DNA from: Psychrobacter immobilis
GTDB lineage: Bacteria > Pseudomonadota > Gammaproteobacteria > Pseudomonadales > Moraxellaceae
Direction of reading: 5' to 3'
DNA length: 54,616 nt
Assembly: GCF_904846225.1 (NCBI RefSeq)
Contig: NZ_CAJGZJ010000020.1
Location: forward strand, 1 to 54,616
Both the position numbers and the translations under genes were made by a program. Every line of letters starts with the position of its first letter. The first letter of the stretch is position 1. Positions 7,557 through 16,664 of this stretch are shown here, one piece after another. Below the pieces are notes generated by a model that made no database searches, was not told the DNA's origin, and saw nothing but the letters and a program-made list of their open reading frames with translations.

Positions 7557-9272
7557 TTACTTGTTATTGAAATCGTCATTAAGACCGTTTTTAGGAAGTA
7601 GGTGATCGTCACTAACAACTCCATTATTACCGATGTCATTATTACGAACATTGTCGTTAGAGATATCATCAGTGTTAATATGAGTTGTCGTATTGACTAC
7701 ATCAGTATGCAAGTCAGTAGTTGACGTGCTTGTCGCTGTAGGCGTGTTTTCACGAACTGAATCAGCAACTTTGTCTTGCGTTGATGAATTTGGCGTTAAA
7801 GCAGACTTAGCTTTTGCTTCAGTACGCTCATGATCCATTTTATCCTGCATTTTGCGTAGGAAACGTGCTGCTGCTTCTTGACCACCAAGACCAAATGATA
7901 GGGCAAAAGCGACTGCTACCGCACCTAATGTTAGGCCAAATGCTAGGTTAACGATAGAGTCAGCGATACCCATCGCTTTTAGACCCATGGCAAGTACTAA
8001 GCCCATGATCAATACGCGTACGATGTTTGCTAGGAATTGTGAACCTTGTTCAGAACGCTCAACGACACCAGCAATGATATTAGCAAGCCAGAAGCCAATA
8101 AAGAGAATAACCGCGCCTAGGATGATATTGGCACCAAAAGCGATGAACATCGTAATGATGGCTGATATAGCTATAAAGCCTAGTAAATCAGCGGCTGCGA
8201 TAGCGGCAAACAACATCGCAAAGAAGATAATCGCATAACCAACAAGGTCAGAGACTTTCTTAGTGCCCATGGTTTGTTGTAGACCAACTTTCGCAGGTAA
8301 CTGATTAATCTCAGTGTTCTCAATCAAACCTTTGATGATGTTGGCAACCATACGTACTACATAGAAGGTTACTACTAGGATAGCCACTGCCATAAAGATA
8401 TTTGGCAATGCTTCCATGATTTTGTTCAGCATGTTCGTTGCAGGACGAGCAATCACTTCAATTTTTAGTGCATTTAATGCAGCAATAATAGTTGGAATAA
8501 TGACGACCAAAAACGCTAGCGAACCTGCGATGTTAGGTAGGCTGTTTTGCTCGTTCAAGCCTGCTTTTGCAGCAAGTTCTTGTACGTTGAAAGTCGAAAC
8601 AAGATTGGTCACAATACCGCGTACTACTTTGGCGATGATATAACCAACGACAAAGACGACAACAGCAATGAGGATGTTAGGAATAAAGTTGAAGATTTTG
8701 TCAACCATATTGGTCAATGGTGCAAATAAACCATCAAGTTCTAATTGACCAAGTACCATGGTCAAGACAATTAGTAAGATGAACCAATAAACCATGTCAG
8801 CAATGGTGCTGCTCATTGGCTTTACACCAGCTTTAGCACTTAAACGCTCATCCATTGTCGTTTTAGACAATGCTGCATCGATAGCAGTGCGTGCGACTGT
8901 CGCCACGACCCAACCAATAATACCGATAGCAATAGCACCGATAAGATTAGGAATGAATGCCAATACTTGGTTGACCATGTTTGCAAATGGTGCCGAGATT
9001 GCGTTTAAATTCAATTGGTTAAGAGCGCCTGAAATGGCAATAACAAAGATAAACCAAAAAACAATCTTAGAGATAATACCCTCAAGATCGTAGGTTTTGC
9101 CAGTTGAAGAATTCATGCGTTGGTTTAAGTTAACTTTGGACAATACACCGCGTACTAATGCTGCAACGCCAAGTGCTATTAGCCAACCGATGATAAAAAT
9201 CAAAATAGCGCCGATAATAGAACCAATAGGTCCACCAAGGTAACCGTTGAACGATGTATACATTGGATTCAT
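7557..9272 (-). CDS. Mechanosensitive-channel-like membrane protein with repeated TM-helix domains (CmpX type)
   Basis: The 571-residue protein is almost all membrane segments up to residue 470. It contains at least four related blocks, each with a hydrophobic helix, a phrase like FANMVNQVLAFIPN, LTNMVDKIFNFIPN or ATNMLNKIMEALPN, and a second helix ending in V(A/R)xI. This is the conserved TM-helix repeat (PF05552-type) of CmpX-like proteins. The end of the membrane part, AFGLTLGAVAVAFALSFGLGG, resembles the pore helix of MscS channels, but the large MscS beta domain is missing. A disordered Asn/Asp/Thr-rich tail of about 90 residues follows. It probably sits in the inner membrane and responds to membrane tension or osmotic stress. 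Confidence 0.8.
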   Translation of the reverse strand: MNPMYTSFNGYLGGPIGSIIGAILIFIIGWLIALGVAALVRGVLSKVNLNQRMNSSTGKTYDLEGIISKIVFWFIFVIAISGALNQLNLNAISAPFANMVNQVLAFIPNLIGAIAIGIIGWVVATVARTAIDAALSKTTMDERLSAKAGVKPMSSTIADMVYWFILLIVLTMVLGQLELDGLFAPLTNMVDKIFNFIPNILIAVVVFVVGYIIAKVVRGIVTNLVSTFNVQELAAKAGLNEQNSLPNIAGSLAFLVVIIPTIIAALNALKIEVIARPATNMLNKIMEALPNIFMAVAILVVTFYVVRMVANIIKGLIENTEINQLPAKVGLQQTMGTKKVSDLVGYAIIFFAMLFAAIAAADLLGFIAISAIITMFIAFGANIILGAVILFIGFWLANIIAGVVERSEQGSQFLANIVRVLIMGLVLAMGLKAMGIADSIVNLAFGLTLGAVAVAFALSFGLGGQEAAARFLRKMQDKMDHERTEAKAKSALTPNSSTQDKVADSVRENTPTATSTSTTDLHTDVVNTTTHINTDDISNDNVRNNDIGNNGVVSDDHLLPKNGLNDDFNNK

Positions 9273-9732
9273 CTTATCCTCCTTTAAGCACCCTATAAAA
9301 TTTGCTAAAAATATTGTGGATACAATTATGATTAAGCGGCGCTTTTATATAGGTGATTATAATAAATAGTATTTTTTGAATGAAGTTATGCGATGATATT
9401 ATAATTTTTGAGGGTGCCGCATTATCAAAATATCGAATTCCCTTGTGTAGACTGCTTCACTACCGATATTTATATAAAAAGCATAAAAGCTAACACCCAT
9501 TTACTTATCATCTTAACTGATTCAGCTTAGCTTATGTGCTAGTAGATTTAAAGATAGAAAGCTTAACGTGTTACTGTATTTGTGTGATAACTTGTTATTA
9601 TAAAGATAAATATTAACATAGACTGTACATTAGCCCGATAATTTCATCCCAAACATGGTTCCTAAAACTAAGATTTGCTATTATAGAAGTATGTGACATA
9701 TTGCCACTATTTCCATAATTTGAGAGTACTCT
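9273..9732. other. 460-bp divergent intergenic region
   Basis: This AT-rich gap separates the divergently transcribed channel and FKBP genes and must hold both promoters. The channel gene has AGGAGG on the minus strand just before its ATG. I found no RNA gene, long repeat or convincing open frame. Confidence 0.5.
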
Positions 9733-10464
9733 ATGAATAAAATTACTACCTTAAGCGCTAGCGCACTTGTCAGTGCCATGTTATTAGTAACTGGTTGTAG
9801 TGCAAATAACGGCAATCAAGAAAAGTCTAATCAAAGCGTTGCAGTGACTGAAAAAAGCAAGCCTACTGAAAAAGTGGGTTATAGCCTAGGCTTCATGATG
9901 GCAGAAGGCAATAAAGAAGCCGTGAAGAATCTGGATCTTGATAATTTTGAGAAAGGATTTCGTGATGGTTACGAAGGTAAAGATTCAGCATTGACTAAAG
10001 AGCAAATGCAAGAAGTATTGATGACGTATCAAAAAGAGCAAGAAGCACAATTTGCTAAAGATATGGAAACAAAAGCAGGAGCCAATAAAACCAAAGGCGC
10101 TGCATACTTAGCAGAAAATGCCAAAAAAGAAGGCGTGAAAACCACCGCTTCTGGTTTGCAGTACAAGGTAATTAAAGCAGGTACTGGTAAATCACCAAAA
10201 CCAACTGATGTGGTTGAAGTGAATTACGAAGGTAAATTGATTGATGGTACGGTATTTGATAGCTCTTATGAGCGCGGTGAGCCAATTGAGTTCCCATTGA
10301 ATCAAGTCATCGCTGGCTGGACAGAAGGTCTACAGTTGATGAAAGAGGGCGGTAAATACGAGTTCTATATCCCATCAGACATTGCCTATGGTGAAGCGGG
10401 TAACGCAGGTATCGAACCTAACAGCACCCTAATCTTCACGGTTGAGCTGTTAAAAGTAAAATAA
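9733..10464 (+). CDS. FKBP-type peptidyl-prolyl isomerase, lipoprotein
   Basis: The 243-residue protein starts with a lipoprotein signal peptide ending LVTGC (lipid-anchored Cys at 22). An alpha-helical FKBP N-terminal dimerisation domain spans about 45-135, and an FKBP catalytic domain runs from about 145 to the end. Active-site features include YEGKLIDGTVFDSS, EFPLNQVIAGWTEGL and IPSDIAYGEAG. This matches the Mip/FkpA/FklB group, which folds proteins in the periplasm or at the outer membrane. Asp at +2 would signal inner-membrane retention; here Ser follows the Cys, so outer-membrane sorting is expected. A strong terminator follows. Confidence 0.9.
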   Translation: MNKITTLSASALVSAMLLVTGCSANNGNQEKSNQSVAVTEKSKPTEKVGYSLGFMMAEGNKEAVKNLDLDNFEKGFRDGYEGKDSALTKEQMQEVLMTYQKEQEAQFAKDMETKAGANKTKGAAYLAENAKKEGVKTTASGLQYKVIKAGTGKSPKPTDVVEVNYEGKLIDGTVFDSSYERGEPIEFPLNQVIAGWTEGLQLMKEGGKYEFYIPSDIAYGEAGNAGIEPNSTLIFTVELLKVK

Positions 10465-10487
10465 TGCGCTATTGAGCATATAAGAAT

Positions 10488-10523
10488 AAAAAAGCCTTCA
10501 TAATTTCTATGAAGGCTTTTTTT
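10488..10523. terminator. Bidirectional terminator between FKBP and argA
   Basis: GCCTTCATA (10494-10502) pairs with TATGAAGGC (10508-10516), with an A run before and a T run after. It serves the FKBP gene and could also stop the argA transcript arriving from the minus strand. Confidence 0.9.
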
Positions 10524-10626
10524 ATATCTGAACGTTTTTAGGTTTCAGTAGTACTTATATTTTATAAGCATGAGTCTCGTAAAAGAATGCTCAATCTCGC
10601 ATCGGTATGACCAATGTGAGTATTAC

Positions 10627-11949
10627 TTATAGATTCTTTTGGAATACTTTAGAGTTACGACCATTATGGTACTTTTTTTGGCGCGATTCAGGTAAGGCGC
10701 TGGCCTCAACTTCGGCAAAGCCTTGCTCGACGAACCAATGCGCCGTTCGAGTCGTTAGAACAAATAACTTATGCAGACCATGACTACGTGCTTGTTGCTC
10801 TAAAAATGCGAGCAAATCAGCACCGCGGCTGCCGCTTCGATAATCCGGATGCACGGCGACACAAGCCACTTCAGCTGATGATGCGTCTAATGGGTGAAGT
10901 GCGGCACAGCCTAAAATCATACCGTCGCGTTCAATGACGCTATAATGTTCAATTTCTTGTTCCAAGCTTTCGCGTGAACGGCTGACCAATATACCTTGTT
11001 CTTCTAGAGGTGATAATAGCTCGATAAGCCCAACCACGTCATCAATGTCGGCACGACGAATCTCTTCATAAGGGTCGTGGCTAATCAAAGTGCCAGAACC
11101 ATCACGCGTAAACAGCTCTTCTAATAGTGCACCGTCTTTGGCATAAGAGATGATGTGCGTGCGATGAACGCCTTGACGGCAAGCCAAACTTGCACAATTT
11201 AAGAAGTAATTAATTTCACAGTTCAAATCACGGTCACGTAAAAAGCGATCGACTTCGTTTGGAATCATCTCGCGTAGCAAACGATCATTGTCATTGATAC
11301 CTGTTTCTTCACCCAAGAATATAAGCTTATCAGCACCCAGTGCCACAGCCGCGCTAAGAGCAACGTCTTCCGCCAGTAAATTAAAGACTTCACCCGTTGC
11401 TGAATAGCCCATTGAGCCTAAAATCACGATATGGTCGTGCAGTAGATTGTTTTTAATGGCTTCAACGTCGATAGAGCGCACTTCTCCCGTCATTTGATAA
11501 TCGATGCCATCACGAATACCATAAGGACGAGCAGTGACGAAATTACCTGAGATGGCATCAATGCGCGAGCCATACATAGGCGAGTTGGCCAGTCCCATCG
11601 AGAGCTGTGCTTCTATTTGTAAACGAATAGCGCCCACTGCTTGCAATATAGCAGGCATCGCTGCCCTTGGCGTAATGCGAATATCTTGATGCAAAGGTGA
11701 GGCGATACCCGTACCTTTTAAATTACTCTCGATTTGCGGTCGTGCGCCATGTACCAAGACTAATTTGATACCTAAGCTATGTAATAAGGCAAAATCGTGA
11801 ATAAGAGTGCTAAAATTAGCATGATTGACTGCCTCTCCACCAAACATAATCACGAAAGTTTTACCGCGATGTGTATTGATGTAGGGAGCAGAGTTACGAA
11901 ACCAATGGACGTATTCGGGGTTGATTTGTGGCATAGCGCTAGTAGTCAT
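10627..11949 (-). CDS. argA: N-acetylglutamate synthase
   Basis: ArgA makes N-acetylglutamate from glutamate and acetyl-CoA, the first step of arginine synthesis. The protein has the classical two-part layout: an amino-acid-kinase-like domain (KTFVIMFGGEAV, LVLVHGARPQIE, ITPRAAMPAIL) over roughly residues 1-280, then a GNAT acetyltransferase domain with VACVAVHPDYRSGSRGADLL. I chose ATG 11949 (440 residues; ArgA of E. coli is 443). The frame continues to a TTG at 12003, but those codons encode a hydrophobic stretch unlike ArgA. ATG 11934 is another option. The gene is monocistronic and convergent with the FKBP gene. Confidence 0.93.
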   Translation of the reverse strand: MTTSAMPQINPEYVHWFRNSAPYINTHRGKTFVIMFGGEAVNHANFSTLIHDFALLHSLGIKLVLVHGARPQIESNLKGTGIASPLHQDIRITPRAAMPAILQAVGAIRLQIEAQLSMGLANSPMYGSRIDAISGNFVTARPYGIRDGIDYQMTGEVRSIDVEAIKNNLLHDHIVILGSMGYSATGEVFNLLAEDVALSAAVALGADKLIFLGEETGINDNDRLLREMIPNEVDRFLRDRDLNCEINYFLNCASLACRQGVHRTHIISYAKDGALLEELFTRDGSGTLISHDPYEEIRRADIDDVVGLIELLSPLEEQGILVSRSRESLEQEIEHYSVIERDGMILGCAALHPLDASSAEVACVAVHPDYRSGSRGADLLAFLEQQARSHGLHKLFVLTTRTAHWFVEQGFAEVEASALPESRQKKYHNGRNSKVFQKNL

Positions 11950-12196
11950 AATAGGAACAATAGTCGTTAGAATAAGAAAAGGGGCGTAGCAAATAAATGC
12001 CAATCGCTAAAGATTTACCATAGCAAAAAACGTCGTTATGAGCTATCTTTTATTTCAGTAGTATTCATCCAGATTTAAAGCTGATTGACTATATACACAA
12101 CCTCTACACGGGGCTCATGTACGTACAAACGCTTTTTGCTATGCTAAACGCTATTGCTTTACCAGTGGCGTTTTACCGATATATTAACTAGGGATA

Positions 12197-12793
12197 ATGA
12201 AAATCATGAAAAAAAGTAACCAATTTGCCAGCCCATTTAGTGCTTGTAGCGGCCATCGCCTGTTTCACGTTGTTGCTGGTACGCTTATCGGTGCAATGGT
12301 AGTAGTGACACAAGCTTCAGCGATGTTACCGACGCCAGAACAAGTCGTTGACGGTTCAGTGGCTCTTCAGGCAAATGCCAACCAAAGCAGCTCAAGCGCA
12401 CAAGCCGTTAATAGTAAAATTACCGCATCATTGATTAGTGCTGATGCCAATGGTCAAGAGGTTTTGGTTCCGGTTAACGCCAGTACACGCTTACAATCTG
12501 GTAATGTCTTAGAGTATCAAGGATATTTTACCAATACCAATGCGGATCGAGTGCGTAAAATGACCGTCACAATGAGTATCCCTGAGCAAGTCGAGTTGTT
12601 GAAGACGGTATCTCCTGATCTTCCATACGGTAGTGCAGATGGCAATACTTTTGCCCGTATGCCATTGCGCGGAAAAGTTGATAATCAACTACAAGAAATT
12701 CCGTTAAAATACTATAAAGCCGTGCGTTGGGATCTAGAAGGCGTTGGTCTTAATGATACAGTTGTGGTGAAGTATCGCGCACGGGTTAAATAG
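12197..12793 (+). CDS. Secreted DUF11-like protein of unknown function
   Basis: The 198-residue product has a signal peptide: a basic start, a hydrophobic run FHVVAGTLIGAMVVVTQASA, and a probable cleavage after ASA near residue 42. The mature part is a single beta-rich domain with VLEYQGYFTNTNADRVRKMTVTMSIPEQ, which resembles DUF11/CARDB-type repeats that usually occur in tandem in surface proteins; here there is only one. Translation may start at ATG 12197 or at ATG 12206. The gene ends in a tandem duplication that carries a second copy of the stop region. Its location is periplasmic or extracellular; no function can be given. Confidence 0.7.
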   Translation: MKIMKKSNQFASPFSACSGHRLFHVVAGTLIGAMVVVTQASAMLPTPEQVVDGSVALQANANQSSSSAQAVNSKITASLISADANGQEVLVPVNASTRLQSGNVLEYQGYFTNTNADRVRKMTVTMSIPEQVELLKTVSPDLPYGSADGNTFARMPLRGKVDNQLQEIPLKYYKAVRWDLEGVGLNDTVVVKYRARVK

Positions 12794-12814
12794 TATCGCG
12801 CACGCGTTAAATAA
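12773..12814 (+). repeat. 21-bp tandem duplication across a stop codon
   Basis: Positions 12773-12793 and 12794-12814 match at 19 of 21 bases. Each unit encodes YRARVK plus a stop (TAG in the first, TAA in the second) in the same frame. Read-through of the TAG would add six residues repeating the native C-terminus. Confidence 0.9.
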
Positions 12815-12877
12815 AGGAATCGTTTAATACGCGAGATTCTTTATTGTCATTGACGTAATATTTGGTTAATCAAAGAA

Positions 12878-12911
12878 AGCATCACAGTTAATAGCTGTGG
12901 TGCTTTTTTTC
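12878..12911 (+). terminator. Terminator after the DUF11-like gene
   Basis: AGCATCACAG (12878-12887) pairs with CTGTGGTGCT (12895-12904), with one G-T pair, and is followed by seven T residues. Confidence 0.85.
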
Positions 12912-12954
12912 GTTAACGCTTATAGGGTCATTACGGGCATTGTTTATCAATCAA

Positions 12955-13947
12955 TCAGAGAGTCGCATACTTGCTCTCGGATTTTTGTTTCATTAACTGT
13001 TTAATGGCGTTGATTTGTGGTCTGGTGGCTTGCTCGCCAGCGCTAATAAGCGCGCGGCGTTGACTGGTATCTATTGAGCTTATGTGACCGACATCGGGAG
13101 TAATGACAATATCGGCACGATCGCGTTCACGGCGTATGGATAAGGCACGATTGGTGCTTGGCTGAGCTGCGATATTATTTTCTAAAAATCCCCACAAGCT
13201 GCTTATTGAGTTAAGGGTTGGTATTTTATTTATAGCAGAAGTAGGGTTGTTGGCATTAGACGCCGTCACATCGACCGCGATAATAATATCCGCACCCAAA
13301 TCACGCGCACTATCAACAGGCACTAGGCTCACCACACCGCCGTCGATATATTTTTTGCCGATGGTTTCAGGAATGCGCGGGGCGATAAAAATATTGGGCA
13401 CACTACAGGATGCTTGTACGGCAAGCCCAGCATCGCCAGTGGTGAAAATCGCCTTTTTTAACGTGTGTTTTTCTGCAGCGACAGCCGCAAAGCTGATTGG
13501 AAATTCTTCTATGGCTCGCCCGCGTACTTTATTATTGATAAAGTTTTTGAGTTTGATGCCTTCAATAAAACCTTGATTGGACAAGACAAAATCAGTTAAG
13601 TCGCTATCAGGCGTCGTCAATGCCAATCGCTCAAGCTGTGTCGATGTATAGCCGCTGGCGTATAAACTGCCCACCAAACTACCAACGCTGGTGCCAACGA
13701 TGAGTGTTGGCGTAATGCCATTCTCTTCTAATGCTTTAATCACTCCCACATGAGCGAAGCCTTTCGCGCCGCCGCCGCCCAACACTAACGCCACCTTAAG
13801 CGGTTCTGTTTTAGGCATATCAGGCGCTTGAGTCGTTGGCGTCACCGTGCTACAAGCGCTAATAAATAATCCTAATGCCGTAAGCATGCTCATACGCATT
13901 AATAATAAATGATGACGGTATCGTTGATAGACAGCAGGAGCAGACAT
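12955..13947 (-). CDS. Patatin-like phospholipase, lipoprotein (RssA-like)
   Basis: The 330-residue protein has a lipoprotein signal with LFISAC (Cys 32). The patatin fold follows: oxyanion loop GGGGAKG at 57-63, nucleophile Ser 87 in GTSVGS, and the catalytic Asp in DGGVVSLVP. These form the Ser-Asp dyad of bacterial patatin-like lipid acyl hydrolases. The N-terminus may start later than drawn, because several Met residues precede the hydrophobic core. The lipid anchor suggests an envelope location. The substrate is unknown. The gene is divergent from recG. Confidence 0.85.
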   Translation of the reverse strand: MSAPAVYQRYRHHLLLMRMSMLTALGLFISACSTVTPTTQAPDMPKTEPLKVALVLGGGGAKGFAHVGVIKALEENGITPTLIVGTSVGSLVGSLYASGYTSTQLERLALTTPDSDLTDFVLSNQGFIEGIKLKNFINNKVRGRAIEEFPISFAAVAAEKHTLKKAIFTTGDAGLAVQASCSVPNIFIAPRIPETIGKKYIDGGVVSLVPVDSARDLGADIIIAVDVTASNANNPTSAINKIPTLNSISSLWGFLENNIAAQPSTNRALSIRRERDRADIVITPDVGHISSIDTSQRRALISAGEQATRPQINAIKQLMKQKSESKYATL

Positions 13948-14102
13948 AAAAAGACCTTATATAATTGTCATAATTTAAAAAACAAGACATCAGTTATTGG
14001 TATGATATAAATGACTTATTTATCTTTGGATTTATATAAAGCAGTATTACCAAATAGCTGAGTATAAGCAATTATATAAAACCCATATCTTTAGGATCTT
14101 TG

Positions 14103-16433
14103 ATGCCAATATCAGTGAGCCATTCTTCAATTAATTCCTCAGACTATGCAAACTCTGAGCTGCCAGTCTCGGCGCTAGATATGCCCGTGACTGCGCTGCC
14201 AGGTGTGGGTCTAAAAGTCGCAGAACAATTGGCGCAGCTGAACATCAAACGGATATTTGATTTGCTGCTGCATCTGCCACGTGATTACGAGGATCGCAGT
14301 CGGCTGGTCTCGATAGCAGAGGCAGGTCATGGGCAATCGGCATTAATCACTGGTCGAGTGGTACATGTCGATACCAAGCGCAGCGGCATGACAGTCGTCG
14401 TAGATGATGATACTGGCACGATATCTTTGCGTTTTTTTCAGGTCTATCGCGGTCTTGCCCAAACGATGAGTCTAGGTACGCGCTTGCAACTGTTTGGTGA
14501 AGTCAAAGTAAGCCGTTACGGTAAGCAGATGCATCATCCTGAATATCAAATAATCACTGAGAGCGCTGCCGTTACCAATACTGGTTTGCAGCCCATTTAT
14601 CCTAGCGTAAAAGGCCTGCATCAGAATAAGCTGCGTACCTTGATTAAGCTGGCCTTACAGACGGTTCGTAGTCAAGGCTTGCCTATGACGCTATTTACCA
14701 CCGCTGACTTTACCGTGGTTGCTGACTTGCCTTTAGCGCCTTTTGAGCCAGCGAAATCGTTGATGACAGAGACCGATTATTCAGAGGACATATTTTCCAC
14801 ATTGGCGCGTAGTGTGCCGGATAACAATGCCAGTTCAACTATTGATGATGCAAACCATGATGTCAATATAATCGCCACTCGAACCGTTAATAGTAATGTC
14901 TATAATTTGACGATATTTGAAGCGCTAGTATTACTCCATACGCCGCCCACTTATACCGATGCCGGTCAACAATATAAATTGTTAACGCAACTGAGTGCAC
15001 GCACGCATGCTGCCTGTCAGCGCTTGATTATAGAAGAGCTCACCGCGCATCAGCTAAGCCTATTATATCGTCGTCAGCAATTACATCAGCATAAAGCACC
15101 CAAATGCGCCATTAACAGTCCACTTGCTGACGCGTTATTTGCGGCATTGCCATTTGATTTGACGGGCGCCCAGCAACGAGTCATGAAAGACATTACGGCT
15201 GATATGGCAACCTCAATGCCTATGCTTCGGTTGGTGCAAGGCGATGTGGGTGCTGGCAAAACGTTGGTTGCCGCAGGAGCTGCAGGCTATGCACTTGATA
15301 GTGGCTGGCAAGTGGCTATCATGGCACCGACAGAAATCTTAGCCGAACAGCATTTGCTCAACTTTAAACACTGGTTTGAGCCTTTGGGCATCGGTGTCGG
15401 CTGGCTGGCTGGCAAGCAAACAGCGAAGCAGCGCCGTGAAGCGTTAGAGGCGGTGAGCGAGAATACCGTGCAGATCGTCGTCGGTACTCATGCGCTGTTT
15501 CAAGAACAAGTCAAGTTTGCCAAATTGGGACTGGTCATTATCGATGAGCAGCATCGTTTTGGCGTCGAGCAGCGTATGGCCTTGACCAATAAAGGCGTGG
15601 CCAATAGTACACCGCATCAATTGATTATGACGGCAACACCGATTCCGCGTACGCTGGCGATGAGTGTCTACGGCGATATGGACACGTCTATTATCGATGA
15701 ATTACCGCCCGGACGAACGCCCATTACTACCGTTACCATTGATCGCAATCGCCGCGATGATGTGATTGAGCGTATCGCGGTTAACTGTGCGGCAGGTAGG
15801 CAAGCCTATTGGGTTTGCTCACTGGTAGAGGAATCTAGCGTGCTGGACGCGCAAGCGGCGGAAGCGACTTATGAAGATTTAAATGAGCGACTGGATATTC
15901 GTATTGGGCTGGTACACGGCAAAATGAAGTCAGCGGACAAACAAGCCATCATGCAATCGTTTAAAGCCGGTCATCTTGATTTATTGATTGCGACCACTGT
16001 TATCGAAGTGGGCGTCGATGTACCCAATGCGTCATTAATGGTCATCGAAAATGCAGAACGATTGGGACTGTCGCAACTGCATCAATTGCGCGGGCGTGTC
16101 GGACGCGGCTCGACCAAAAGCTATTGTGTCCTGTTATACCAAAAGCCCTTGTCGGAAACGGGGACGGAGCGTCTAAATGTCCTGCGTGATAGCACAGATG
16201 GTTTTGTCATTGCGCAAAAAGATTTAGAGCTGCGTGGCCCAGGTGAGCTTTTAGGGAAGCGGCAAACGGGCAATGTTGGTTATTATTTGGCTGACCTTAT
16301 CCGTGATGAACAGCTATTTGCCATTGCTCAGCGTCTGGCCAAGCATTTGATTGCAGACTCATCGCGCAAAGCAGATGTTAGCCAGCTTATTCATCGTTGG
16401 ATGCCTGAGGCGAGTCGTTATACTAATGCCTAA
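14103..16433 (+). CDS. recG: ATP-dependent DNA helicase RecG
   Basis: RecG remodels stalled replication forks and branched recombination intermediates. The N-terminal wedge/OB domain includes LPGVGLKVAEQLAQL and LLLHLPRDYEDRS. Helicase motifs follow: Walker A GDVGAGKT near residue 380, DEQHRFG near 481, TATPIPRT, and a C-terminal helicase domain with VIEVGVDVPNA and QLRGRVGR. I place the start at ATG 14103, preceded by AGGATC; an in-frame TTG lies directly before it. At about 776 residues it is longer than E. coli RecG (693). The extra length is mostly a low-complexity Asp/Asn/Thr-rich insertion around residues 220-270, between wedge and helicase. Confidence 0.95.
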   Translation: MPISVSHSSINSSDYANSELPVSALDMPVTALPGVGLKVAEQLAQLNIKRIFDLLLHLPRDYEDRSRLVSIAEAGHGQSALITGRVVHVDTKRSGMTVVVDDDTGTISLRFFQVYRGLAQTMSLGTRLQLFGEVKVSRYGKQMHHPEYQIITESAAVTNTGLQPIYPSVKGLHQNKLRTLIKLALQTVRSQGLPMTLFTTADFTVVADLPLAPFEPAKSLMTETDYSEDIFSTLARSVPDNNASSTIDDANHDVNIIATRTVNSNVYNLTIFEALVLLHTPPTYTDAGQQYKLLTQLSARTHAACQRLIIEELTAHQLSLLYRRQQLHQHKAPKCAINSPLADALFAALPFDLTGAQQRVMKDITADMATSMPMLRLVQGDVGAGKTLVAAGAAGYALDSGWQVAIMAPTEILAEQHLLNFKHWFEPLGIGVGWLAGKQTAKQRREALEAVSENTVQIVVGTHALFQEQVKFAKLGLVIIDEQHRFGVEQRMALTNKGVANSTPHQLIMTATPIPRTLAMSVYGDMDTSIIDELPPGRTPITTVTIDRNRRDDVIERIAVNCAAGRQAYWVCSLVEESSVLDAQAAEATYEDLNERLDIRIGLVHGKMKSADKQAIMQSFKAGHLDLLIATTVIEVGVDVPNASLMVIENAERLGLSQLHQLRGRVGRGSTKSYCVLLYQKPLSETGTERLNVLRDSTDGFVIAQKDLELRGPGELLGKRQTGNVGYYLADLIRDEQLFAIAQRLAKHLIADSSRKADVSQLIHRWMPEASRYTNA

Positions 16434-16494
16434 AATGGCTAGTAATAATTGACCTAAATCAACGGTGCTTAATTTCTTTCACTCCTTTAAAAAA

Positions 16495-16587
16495 CTAGGG
16501 CGTCTCCTCAAGTCAAACAATAATATCTATATGTGTTAAAAATGGCTAAATTTTGCCAAACATCGTTAAAACGAGGACACGCCCTAG
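16495..16587. mobile_element. MITE-like element, family 1, copy B
   Basis: TAGGGCGTCTCCTCA (16496-16510) and GAGGACACGCCCTA (16573-16586) are inverted ends, with CTAG at both outer boundaries. The interior includes GTTAAAAATGGCTAAA and TTGCCAAACATCG, also found with small changes in copy C (30198-30370). Copy B therefore looks like a shortened relative of copy C. It contains no gene. Confidence 0.8.
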
Positions 16588-16630
16588 TGGTTATAACTAT
16601 TATTTTATACCGTTTAGATATCTAAAACAT

Positions 16631-16659
16631 TTGACTCAATCAATTGATTGATTGATAAT
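16631..16659 (+). promoter_or_regulatory. Promoter with embedded palindromic operator before the TetR gene
   Basis: TTGACT (16631-16636) and GATAAT (16654-16659) are spaced by 17 bases and form a good sigma-70 promoter. A perfect 16-bp palindrome, TCAATCAATTGATTGA (16636-16651), fills the spacer. This is a classic place for a TetR repressor to bind its own promoter. The predicted transcription start falls on or beside the ATG at 16665, which would give a leaderless mRNA. The operator role is inferred. Confidence 0.6.
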
Positions 16660-16664
16660 AATCC

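Noticed and set aside
11950..12003. Extended ArgA N-terminus from TTG 12003
   Set aside because: The added residues are hydrophobic and unlike ArgA; ATG 11949 gives the standard length.
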